Shown piece by piece: positions 22,001 to 30,142 of a DNA stretch of 64,000 bases. Source of the stretch: Blastomussa wellsi (taxonomy: Eukaryota > Cnidaria > Anthozoa > Scleractinia > Plerogyridae); NCBI GenBank assembly GCA_947652115.1, contig OX393567.1:15134241-15198240 (forward strand), given 5' to 3'. The position numbers and the translations under genes were made by a program. The notes below the pieces were generated by a model. That model saw only the letters and a list, made by a program, of their open reading frames with translations. It was not told the DNA's origin and ran no database searches. Position 1 is the first letter of the stretch. Every line of letters starts with the position of its first letter.

Positions 22001-23641
22001 GAGCGACAAGAAAAACGTCCACCGGCTATCCTCCTTTTTCAGCTGCAATTTAGAGCCAAAAACAACAACAGAATAAATTTTTTTTCTGTAATCGCTCTCT
22101 TGTGTTGCTTTGCAGTTTTAAGGCAAGATTGTTCGTGATTGAAGGTTCAAGTCCATTTCTGATGTCAAATCAATCTTGTCCTGCAAGCCCAAGTAAACAG
22201 GTGCCTGCATTACTACAGACAGCAGTTTCCTATCACACTACGTAAAGTGTCAATGAAAAGTATTCACATTGTGGCCAGTGCCCAGTTTTTCCATTAATCT
22301 CTGGTAGTTTTTGGTACGTTGTTTACTCCTGGAAGTGACGAAATTTCAAGATAAATTTACAAGTTTACGGCAAGTAAACAGCTGCAATAGTAAAGATAAG
22401 TTTCAAATATGTTGTACCGACAGCTGCAATAGTAAAGATAAGCTTCAAATATGTTGTACCGACATGTATTTTGTAGGATTTGTAGCGAATTTCGCGGTAT
22501 TTCGCGTGTTTCTGTCAATTTCGCGGGATTTAGCGGCTATACCTGAATTTCGCAGCTCCGCGACCGTGTGGAAATGTCAGAAGAGATTTTTAAGGAGTTT
22601 GCAATAAGATTTTACCAAAAACCATTCACAGATAACATACATATCAGCAGAGTTAGAAAAGTCAAATTATTGGCATTTTCTTCATTTTGTCGTAATTAAT
22701 AATTTTATCTTTTGCCCCAACCGGTTGGAGAAATGAAAGGCTGATACATTATGCGTTGAAGGAATTTATCCTTGTCACTCTGTTTAAAAAGTAAATTTCA
22801 CAGAATTGAAATTTTAGTGAAAGATGACCTCGGAAAGGTGACTGCTCAAGGGTGTAACCAAGGGGGGGGGGGGGGGGGGTCCTGAGGTGCCTGTGACCCC
22901 CCACCCCCTTTGAAAGAGAGAACACATAGTCTTCTTTGGGTCGCTGTGCAACGCAGTTGAGCCGTAGTTGCTTCTTTGCTGTTACCCCTCCCTCCCCTCC
23001 CACACACACAAAGTGAGTGTGGAGGTTGACATGACAAACTGGTGAACACAATGGGTGTGACCCCCCTTTGAAAAATCATGGCTACGCCCACACTGCTTGA
23101 CAATACATGTAGGTAAGTGTTACAACATGGAATGTTATCATGTTTTAGACAAAAATCTGTTTTGCTCTCAGTCTGCATTTCGCACCTAGTCTGCAGTCTA
23201 AATTTTGTACCGACCCGAGCCCCTGTACAAGTATATGTAAGATATCAGTGACGTCACCCATTGTTATTAAAAAAACTATTGGCTGGTGAAACAAAGGGCT
23301 CTTTTGTTTAACTTGTGGAAGACTGCACTTTGGAAAGTCACCGTGCTTAAACTGTAGTTCCTCAATTATTACCTTCCATTGATCCCTCTGACAATCTTAC
23401 TTTCAGCATCATAGAACATACAGAAAGCATCGCCTCCAACACCTGTGCTGCAAGGTTCCGTCACGTTCAAACACGCCGCCACAGCGACTGCCGCATCAGC
23501 TGCATTTCCGCCAGCTTGTAGAATCCGTACTCCTACTCCCGTCGCTAGTGGCTGACTTGCAGCTACCGCTCCATGTAGCGAAACGACTGGAGATCGACGA
23601 GAAATGAACGTCAACGGAGATTCCCTCGAATCTGCCGCCAT
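12722..23641 (-). CDS. Gamma-glutamyltransferase-like protein, YwrD class (8 exons)
   Basis: The minus-strand CDS joins 23641-23373, 20758-20599, 18013-17807, 16630-16390, 15976-15805, 14982-14748, 13451-13281 and 13033-12722 (about 588 aa). The family (N-terminal nucleophile hydrolases) cleaves gamma-glutamyl bonds such as that of glutathione after self-cleavage at a Thr. Visible motifs are [11 protein letters not shown] and [14 protein letters not shown] (large-subunit start), NGSGRAP, PPNGQG, then [20 protein letters not shown] with the nucleophile Thr at about residue 391, [12 protein letters not shown] and the C-terminal [12 protein letters not shown]. There is no signal peptide or membrane anchor, unlike vertebrate GGT1, so it is probably cytosolic, as expected for the bacterial-type YwrD class. 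All intron phases agree. The exon 6 acceptor is ambiguous (14982 or 14991). The true substrate is unknown. Confidence 0.88.
13281..13451 (-). CDS. GGT-like exon 7
   Basis: Phase 0 on both sides. Encodes [14 protein letters not shown], then [12 protein letters not shown] and [15 protein letters not shown], the small-subunit core that follows the nucleophile exon. The donor is CCAG|GTAATT. Confidence 0.9.
13634..14139. other. GGT-like intron 6, mostly unannotated sequence
   Basis: AT-rich intron sequence with inverted phrases around a 'taatcccatgag' motif (13658-13700) and scattered 'tgccctc' phrases (13816-13905). These suggest a decayed transposon, but I cannot define its ends. Confidence 0.4.
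14140..14498. mobile_element. Foldback MITE-like element, about 340-360 bp
   Basis: Two arms of about 140-170 bp are almost exact reverse complements, starting cccatacaagcggtgtgtctg (14150) and ending at the matching complement (14489). They surround a short centre near 14300-14330. The outermost bases (ccagaggg / ccctgtgg) extend the inverted repeat imperfectly. No transposase is encoded. Confidence 0.75.
14597..14660. repeat. (GAT)n microsatellite
   Basis: A run of gat/atg triplets broken by 'gatttatg' and degenerating to 'ggtggcgatgg'. It lies in intron 6, about 90 bases downstream of exon 6, and produces spurious poly-His and poly-Ser reading frames. Confidence 0.9.
14748..14982 (-). CDS. 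GGT-like exon 6 (catalytic Thr)
   Basis: Encodes [23 protein letters not shown], then [19 protein letters not shown] and [17 protein letters not shown]. The Thr after GSD aligns with the autocatalytic and nucleophilic Thr of the family. Two acceptors keep the frame: TGAG|C (start 14982) or GAAG|C (start 14991), which would add three residues. Confidence 0.88.
15287..15714. mobile_element. TTAA-flanked foldback element, family copy 1 (428 bp)
   Basis: Ends AGTACACCTAACCCC / GGGGTTAGGTGCACT are flanked by TTAA (15283-15286 and 15715-15718). Nearly the whole element is palindromic: the primed phrase 'ccagttcgaaacg' and its complement recur in the two arms. Each arm carries one TGACGTCA octamer. 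Copies 2 and 3 are at 43472-43881 and 46839-47229. Confidence 0.85.
15805..15976 (-). CDS. GGT-like exon 5
   Basis: Acceptor ATTGTTAG|GA; encodes [29 protein letters not shown] and [11 protein letters not shown]. The H..IEA...F.D block is a family hallmark in the large subunit. It ends at GACAG|GTTTG in phase 2. Confidence 0.9.
16056..16320 (+). mobile_element. tRNA-derived SINE
   Basis: The head has an A-box-like 'cagtggcctaatgg' and a B-box-like 'ggatttgagcc', then a conserved body ('gcaagacactttaccctcactgtgggg', 'tgctacagaaaccgggataagctccggcc') and an A-rich end near 16300. The body recurs, mostly reversed, at 18168-18440, 34075-34250 and 52385-52500. It lies antisense in a GGT-like intron. 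Confidence 0.7.
16390..16630 (-). CDS. GGT-like exon 4
   Basis: Acceptor TTCTAG|GAG; encodes [31 protein letters not shown], then [25 protein letters not shown] is the strictly conserved turn of the family. It ends in phase 1 at AAAG|GTTAG. Confidence 0.9.
16640..17800. other. GGT-like intron 3
   Basis: No exon, RNA gene or clear repeat found apart from short T and TTG runs around 16880-16940. Confidence 0.5.
17807..18013 (-). CDS. GGT-like exon 3
   Basis: Phase 0 exon (69 codons). Encodes [40 protein letters not shown] and [10 protein letters not shown]. 'L...L.PAI.LA..GFPV' is the usual large-subunit motif. Confidence 0.9.
18168..18440 (-). mobile_element. SINE copy, reverse orientation
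   Basis: Reverse complement of the 16056-16320 SINE body: 'cagagcttatccgggtttccgtagcatgaag' at one end and 'gaggctcaaacccagac' (B box) with 'ggatcc' at the other. It contains an alternative central segment ('cacctgggtggagagagcc') also present in the copies at 34075 and 52385. Confidence 0.65.
18708..18890 (+). pseudogene. N-terminal fragment like ZMYM2/KIAA1958-type transposon-derived proteins
   Basis: Encodes [20 protein letters not shown], then [19 protein letters not shown]. The 'RFV.VS...I..FL.E..N.N' pattern is the usual start of transposon-derived proteins widespread in cnidarians. Nothing downstream continues it: the frame runs into foldback-type sequence ('cctggttcacac') and stops. 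It is probably a relic inside a GGT-like intron. The family assignment rests on pattern memory only. Confidence 0.35.
18900..20590. other. GGT-like intron 2, first part: decayed repeats
   Basis: Contains inverted phrases around 'gagccactattcaccgag' (18960-19300), a second repeat-like block (19590-20060) and a hairpin at 20383-20474 whose arms 'agaaagtgc...tacggat' are inverted. I see no coding segment. Confidence 0.45.
20599..20758 (-). CDS. GGT-like exon 2
   Basis: Acceptor TTTTGTAG|T; completes the NGSGRAP motif begun in exon 1, then encodes [20 protein letters not shown] and [19 protein letters not shown]. 'H...V.VPG...W' is a family signature. It ends in phase 0. Confidence 0.9.
20973..20999. 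repeat. (GAAT)n microsatellite
   Basis: About six gaat/atga tetranucleotide units in a GGT-like intron. Confidence 0.9.
21772..22600. mobile_element. Possible decayed element with 'cttctgaaaattcgcgggg'-type ends
   Basis: The left end 'cagggcttctgaaaattcgcgggg' and right end 'ccgcgaccgtgtggaaatgtcagaag' are roughly inverted, and both flanking zones are rich in 'tttcgcgg/gcgggg' phrases. A 42-bp tandem duplication sits at 22381-22464. No intact coding sequence. Ends are approximate. Confidence 0.35.
22381..22464. repeat. 42-bp tandem duplication
   Basis: Two copies of 'gctgcaatagtaaagataag...' start at 22381 and 22423 and differ at one base (tttcaa / cttcaa). Confidence 0.85.
22850..23095. 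mobile_element. Short foldback-type element with G homopolymer
   Basis: Runs from 'caagggtgtaaccaagggg' with about 20 G (22861-22880) to 'ccctttgaaaaatcatggctacgccca'. The ends are inverted versions of one another and resemble the ends of the element at 24699-24825. No target duplication could be defined. Confidence 0.45.
23373..23641 (-). CDS. GGT-like exon 1 (start codon)
   Basis: Starts [18 protein letters not shown] and holds the [19 protein letters not shown] helix and [15 protein letters not shown]. No hydrophobic leader precedes the domain. The donor is GGAAG|GTAATA in phase 2, matching exon 2. Confidence 0.9.
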
Positions 23642-24140
23642 GTTTGTACCCAGGGCCCAGGGGTACTACGATCGCGCTGCACGCTGGTTCATCTCATTTG
23701 CCTGACCCATAGAGCATATATTTACTCGGGCTTCGTATCTTTGAGGTAAATTACATAATATGCCGTGACTCTTAGTTCCCAAAATTGTAACACTGTCAGG
23801 CATGACAACAGATGTCAAACAGTGCTCACTATCCATTGTATGGTTAAGCTGAGATCCATTTTGAATGATCGCATTTAAGGGTTATCAGCCAAACCCGAAG
23901 GCTGACCCTTACCGAGACCTTGATTATTCTGGGTATCACAAAAACTGAATCTAATAATTGTTTTATTTTACACAAAACATGGATTAAGACGAACCATCTT
24001 TCTTTTTTTTTTTTCGGGGGCCGTTGGGCATCGTTGGGCATCCACCGTCCCCCACCCACCTTGACCCACCCCGGAGCCTGTTCACAGGCTATTTCACTGA
24101 CTGCAAGCAACGCAAAGCGCGCGAACTTGACATGATTACC
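23642..24140. other. 5' flank of the GGT-like gene
   Basis: No further gene seen. A T homopolymer sits at 24000-24013. The promoter cannot be identified by sequence alone. Confidence 0.5.
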
Positions 24141-24144
24141 CTTA

Positions 24145-24310
24145 AGGTGGATTTCCACTGTCGCGTATTTTTTTACGTGCGTTTACGTGCGTAAAAAAAT
24201 TTAGAGACAATGTATAAACGACTTGCGTAAACGTGTACGCAAGTTTTCCATACATCGTCTCTAATTTTACTTACGCACGTAAAAAATTACGCGTCAGTGG
24301 AAATCCACCT
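24145..24310. mobile_element. MITE-like foldback, 166 bp, TTA target duplication
   Basis: Ends AGGTGGATTTCCACTG / CAGTGGAAATCCACCT are flanked by TTA (24142-24144 and 24311-24313). Internal inverted phrases 'tttacgtgcgta' and 'tacgcacgtaaa' make it almost fully palindromic. Confidence 0.8.
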
Positions 24311-24698
24311 TTAGAAATCATGCACCGCGGTCATACATGACACGATTACCCGTGACCCTGAGTGTCCGTGACATGATAATTGTATAATCTGCAGTTATGA
24401 CGTCACGTGCACTGATTTCGAAAATTCACTGTAGGCTTTCGGCCGATCAGAAAAGAGTTAGAGAGTTGAATGTATAATAATCATGGATATTTCTAGCATA
24501 AGAGTCAGATATCAATGGCTCAAAGCTCTTTTTAGGCCCATACAGTATTGCTATCCCTCACTGTTAGGCTCGCCATTGGCATTGTACAATACAATACAAA
24601 TTTTATTGTCAACTCCCCATGGGGGCTTTTCAGAGACAATAGAAATAATAAAGGCGCTAAAAATACACTGGCATTATCAGTGTAGCTTAGTTTCACTG

Positions 24699-24825
24699 CA
24701 TGGGCATAGCCAGGATTTTTCAAAGGGGGGAGGGGGGGTCACACTCAGGGTACTCACCAGATTGTCATGTTGACATCCACACTGGAGGGTCAAGGGCACC
24801 CCAGGACCCCCTGGCTACACCCTTG
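24699..24825. mobile_element. Short MITE-like element
   Basis: Imperfect inverted ends 'gcatgggcatagccagg' and 'cctggctacacccttgc' bound a G-rich centre. The type is unclear and no clear target duplication is seen. Confidence 0.5.
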
Positions 24826-25539
24826 CACTTTATTCTAGCTGGTAATCTCCCTCTACTACTGTAAGCATTGATGATAAAGCTGTTATCAGTAAAACCAGTC
24901 GACAGTCGATCTCCAATATGCATGATTAGTTTTAAGTCATCAGGATTGTCTACTCCTTTAATCTTGTGTTATTAATTTTATTAATGCACATAATTGCAGA
25001 TAAACCCATTGCAACACATTATCTGTTGCCCTTCATTTTGCCCAAAGTACAACAACCCCTTTTTAATTGTGCTTTTATTGTTCGACATTGTTTTGCTAGG
25101 ATCAACATGGTGTATAACACCCAGGACAACATGTCCAGTGTTTTTCTCAACATCATTACAGAGCGTGTACTTTGTACAATTGCCTCTCAGGATTACATTT
25201 ATGTACTCATAACTATTTCTTTCCAAGTTTATATCTACTTGAATTGTAGACATATCTCATTGAAGAGTTAACTTTACCTGTTCTGTGTGTAGTGTTTTTC
25301 GTGTTGCAATATTTTCAATAAGACAATGAACTTTCAATGACTTTGGTACGCTCCGTACACAGTAAACTCGGCAGTTTTCTACTTTTGTGAGAGAGGTATC
25401 AGCATATTCACTGGTACTCTACTTGGCTCACGATCACATTTATCGGTATGAAATTCACACACGACGCGAGTACAGTTATAATTAACATATCATGCATACT
25501 TTGCATGACGAGACCTGAGTTGTACTTTTGTTGACACTA

Positions 25540-27935
25540 TCATCATATCCAACAAAATCCTCACCAAAACTGTAACAAAGAGAATCGAGAAAGTGCTACC
25601 CATGCAATATTATAAACATTGATCAAACTGGCTACGTCAAAGGTCGTTATATTGGTGAGAACATCCGCTTTATACAACATGTACTCCATTTTACAGATCA
25701 AACCAAGCCAAAAGGTATAGCTATTTTCCTTGATTTCAAAAAAGCCTTTGACTCTATTGAATGGCCTTACCTCAGCGCGGCCCTTGAACATTTTAACTTT
25801 GGACCGGACATTTTGAATTGGATCAAAATATTTTACAAGGACGTCTCTAGTTGCGTCATTAATAATGGTCATGCTTCTACCTTTTTTCCTCTACAAAGAG
25901 GAGTTCGTCAGGGCTGTCCCCTCTCGGGAATACTCTTCGTGTTGGGAATTGAACTATTCGCAAGAGCCCTAAAAAACAAATCATCGATAAAAGGTATTGA
26001 AGTTAGCGGCCACGAAATAAAAAGTGCTTAGTACGCTGATGATACGACTATTTTTGTCCGCGACAGAGAATCAGTCTTGGAACTTCTTAGCCTTCTTGAA
26101 GAATTTAGCTCTCTCTCTGGATTAGAGATTAACACGTCTAAGACTGAGGCAATGTGGCTAGGCCAGTGGAAAAACAACCAAGAGTCCCCCTTTGGTTTTA
26201 AATGGCCAAAAGATCCAATACTCTCGCTAGGTGTGTATTTCTTGCACAACCATACTGATGCATACGAGCTCAATTTCGATGCCAAAATACGAGAATTAGA
26301 GAAATCACTTCAAAAGTGGCAGAAAAGGAAATTAACGCTGTATGGGAAGATCAACATAGTTAAAACTTTAGGTCTCTCTAAATTGATCTTTAATGCTTCA
26401 GTGTTATTCACCCCACACTGTTATATTGAAAAAATCAACAAAATTATCTTCCACTTTATTTGGGATGGTAAACCTCCAAAAATCAAACGAAAGACTATAA
26501 TTAGCGAAAAAAAGGACGGTGGGCTAAAAATGTGTGATTTCGAAATTATGGAAAAAGCTCTTAAGATAGCCTGGATCAACAGAATTCAAAATCAATCGCA
26601 TGCTTCGTGGAAAATTATATCAAACCATCTTTTGGAATGTCACGGAGGTCTCGCATTCTTGATGGATTGCAGGTATAACACAAAAACACTGAAGCTCGAC
26701 AACCTCCCTGATTTCTATCGTTCAATTCTCGAATATTGGCAATATTTTAAAACGCTATCCAGTAATGAGAAAGATATCAAAGACGAAGTTTTATGGAATA
26801 ACTGCAATATTCTAATTGATAAAAAACCCGTCTTCTTTGGAAACTGGTTTTCCAAAGACATCGTTCACTTACAACATGCACTCAATGAACACGGAAAATT
26901 TTATACCCTCGACGAGTTCAAAGCAAAATATAACCTGGAGGTGCCTTTCACTATTTTCTATGGTCTTATTGAAGCTATCCCTAACGCGTGGAAAAGCAAA
27001 CTTAAACGGTGTGGTCAAATCGAAAGCGTTAAACAAATAGATAAAAAAATATTGTCCACAAGCTCAATTTACTCAACTATCTTAAATAACATCTTTGTAC
27101 AGCCAACTTCACAAAGCAAGATCCTCCGCCATAACTTTACTGAGAGTAATGTTCACAAAGTCTACCAACTTCCTTTTACGATTACAAAAGAGGTCAAAAT
27201 CGTAATGTTCCAATACAAAATTATTCACAATATACTTCCTACACAAATGAGTCTACACCGTGATGGTATTTCAGGCAGCGACCTCTGTACCTTTTGCAAA
27301 ATCGAAAAACAGACCATAAACCATTTGAAGAAAGAAACGCTATCCCTAAACCAGAGCCAAATACTCTACGGTTTTTTCGAAAAAACATCACATTGGCAGG
27401 CACTAAACTATTTAATTATACTAGCAAAGTATCACATCTTTTGCTCAAACGGGCACCAGGATGAACCGAGCTTTCAAAGCTTTCTTTTAAAACTGCAAGA
27501 CAAACTACAAATACTTAAAGAAATCGCGACTGCCAAAAAAACACTAGAAAAATACAATCACAGATGGTCAGTCTTGCATTAAATAACTACTAGCCAAGAG
27601 TAATCATCTCATTCCATATACTACCTGTAGCTAGAAAACAAAAAAAAACAAATGGAAAAAGAAATAAATAAAATAAACAAAACGAAATGTCTAACTTAAC
27701 TAAAAGAAGTCACACGTATAATTAAATTATAATTTAGTTCAAATATTGTATCGAAGTGTATTTGTAAGTAGTGTACAGTATAAATTATACTGTTAAAAAT
27801 ATTAGCGTGTATGTAAAGTAAAACTGCTGTACGTAGATTTATTCTCAACGTGATAATGTAAGCACAACAGTATGTATGTTTGTAAGTAAGTATGTATGTA
27901 TGGTTGTGTTAGTGGTTGCAATAAAAAAAATATCC
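25540..27935 (+). mobile_element. 5'-truncated LINE retrotransposon (L1/Tx1-like reverse transcriptase)
   Basis: It begins inside the reverse transcriptase domain (KILTKTVTKRIEKVLP) and ends in 'ggttgcaataaaaaaaa' at about 27922-27935, as expected for target-primed reverse transcription with 5' truncation. There is no endonuclease domain left. The coding part (about 25545-27584) has a frameshift near 25605-25615 and an in-frame TAG directly before YADD. Flanking target duplication could not be defined. Confidence 0.8.
25545..27584 (+). pseudogene. Broken LINE reverse transcriptase ORF
   Basis: RT motifs in order: DQTGYVKGRYIGENIR, IAIFLDFKKAFDSIEW (first catalytic Asp), GVRQGCPLSGILFVLGIELF, then TAG, YADDTTIFV (26035 on) and GLEINTSKTEAMWLG. 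Then come the thumb (LQKWQKRKLTLYGKINIVKT) and a long C-terminal region, open for 501 codons from 26077 to 27582. The motif DLCTFCKIEKQTINHL near 27280-27330 is the usual C-terminal zinc-knuckle position. The stop codon differs from CAG by one base. Confidence 0.85.
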
Positions 27936-28958
27936 AACATGCGCTCGTAATGTGATCATTATATTGGGATTTTATATGATTACCGGTTAAATTTATCCAA
28001 TAACTGAGTAAGTACGTCAATCACTCTACACCCGAAACATCTGTTTAACAGTCCCAGTGTCTTTCGGTTCGATTCATTGGCTAATCGTAACATCCCAAAA
28101 CCTCAGGGAAAAGGAACCAAAACCAACTCGCCTGCCAACATTAAAGGGGAAGTATCGCGGAGTTTATCACGACTTGTGATCAGAATTAGCTAAATTTAAA
28201 CTTCTAACGCCTCGACAATACTGAAATCGTTTCTAAACCACTAAAATTTCTTTAGCCGTTCAGCCTTTTTCCTCCAGCTCTAACGCCAGCACTTACTTTC
28301 ACACTGAAACCCCTGGTTATATATAACATCAAGTGAATTTAAAACAGAAGGATGAGGCAAAATGTGGTACTGATTCCATGAGATGTTTTGGGAAAACTTG
28401 AATTTGATTTGATTGGCCCAAGTATCTATTGTAACTTAAAGGAGCTCGGTCACGGATGACACAGTTTGAAAAGTTTAGCCTAAATCTTTCAAATTTGTCA
28501 ATTACAATCCTTCTCAGTCTTCCTCATTCAAAGTCACCCTTGATTCTTCTTAGTTTATTGGCGCATCTTTCGTCTTTTTCTACCGCAGTAAACAATAAAA
28601 CTATTTCAAGATTTCGTTTGATCTGAAGGCAATTTTATACGTTGCCAAAGTTGACTTTATTCATGGTGACTGTGTTACACTATGTGATAAACACCTGCAC
28701 ATTAACCTGCACCTTAATATGTATTAATCATAAGCACTTACACCTTTATCACACCCAACAGCATTGTCACGCATGTATGCAGATATATGTATTTACTACT
28801 CGCAGCAAATTAACAAAAATTCAGTTTTGAACATGTTACCGAACGACAAACAACTATGCCCCTTTAACACTCGACAAGACAGCACTGTTCACCAGTATCG
28901 TATGCCATATATCAGATGCATTGCCCTATCTGGATTAAAGTTGATCACCAACAGCTGA
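27936..28958. other. Intergenic, 3' flank of GPCR gene 1
   Basis: AT-rich, with no repeat or gene recognised. TTTATT at 28653-28658 (AATAAA on the minus strand) about 300 bases past the GPCR 1 stop could be its poly(A) signal. Confidence 0.5.
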
Positions 28959-30142
28959 TCACGAGTTGAAAGTGGAATTACCTATCGGGACTTGCTGGCT
29001 ACCATGACTCGGCCAGGAATAATCGGGATAAAGCTCAGGATTCTGTTCATTCTGTGTTCGTTCTGGAAATGAGAGCGGTGTGACTCGGTGGGGGACAGTG
29101 GAGTATGCTGTCAAATTGATTCCTCTTTCTTCCTGAGTGGAAATGTTCAAAGTTTGCCTGTTCTCGATTGGTTCTTCAATTTGAAATCGCCTTTCTTGCC
29201 CAACACAACGCAGTCTTAATTCGGCACGACATCTTGAACAAACATTTTTCAGACTTTGACGAAAGCTTTCAATGAATATAAAATACAAACACGGATTACA
29301 CGCGCTGCTGTTTAGTATTAACCAGTAACTAATGGGAAACAAATAAGGATATTTCATTACGGAAATGTCAACGAAAGTTGAATCAAAGAAGTTCAAGAAT
29401 GCGAGAGCATAAGCTGGTGCCCATGAAACAAAAAACACCATCACAACTGTTATCATTAAAACAGTGACCTTTCGTGCTGTATGCAGAACAAGGACACGCT
29501 GGTTGTTGGAAACCTCGCCAGGAATGTTTCTTCTCCAAAGACGATGAGCAATTATAGAATAAAGCACAGTCAAAACGCCAAGAGAGACAATAAGACAAGA
29601 CGCCGATATATAGTCTTCTTGAGAGCTTAGTTCAGACGTAACGCATTTTGGCGTTCTGTTATCGACATGTTTCGTTACCACTATCGAGTTAATTGCAAAA
29701 AGAGCTGACATTAGCCATATAACCAGGATTCCTATTTTTACAACCCATTTTGATGACAATTTGTACGTTAGTGGACGAGTGACGGCTAGAAATCGATCGA
29801 TAGCGATGGAAACCAAGTTGAAAACAGAGCAGTATAGAAAAAGAGAATCTCCATAAGCGATCATTTTACAAGTAACATTTCCCACGGTACCACCAAACCA
29901 CGTGTATTCAATGTGGATTGCTGTAATAAACGAGGGAGCCTGGATCACAGTGATCAAAAGATCGCAGATCGCCAAGTTCATTATGAGACAATTCGTGGAA
30001 GTTCTCATGGAGCGATGTTTGGTTATAACGTAGATGACAAGAGAGTTGCCCATCACGGACACCAGGAAAGTGAACAACATAGCGCTGGTGAAAATCACTT
30101 TTGTGGGAAGGCTGTATTTTACGTCAGGTGTGTCCTGAGGAT
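28959..30142 (-). CDS. GPCR gene 1, exon 2 (7TM exon)
   Basis: Acceptor CTCGACAG|AT in phase 1; all seven helices in one exon. The C-tail after helix 8 is Cys/Arg-rich (CSRCRAELRLRC), a possible palmitoylation and membrane-apposition zone. Confidence 0.88.
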
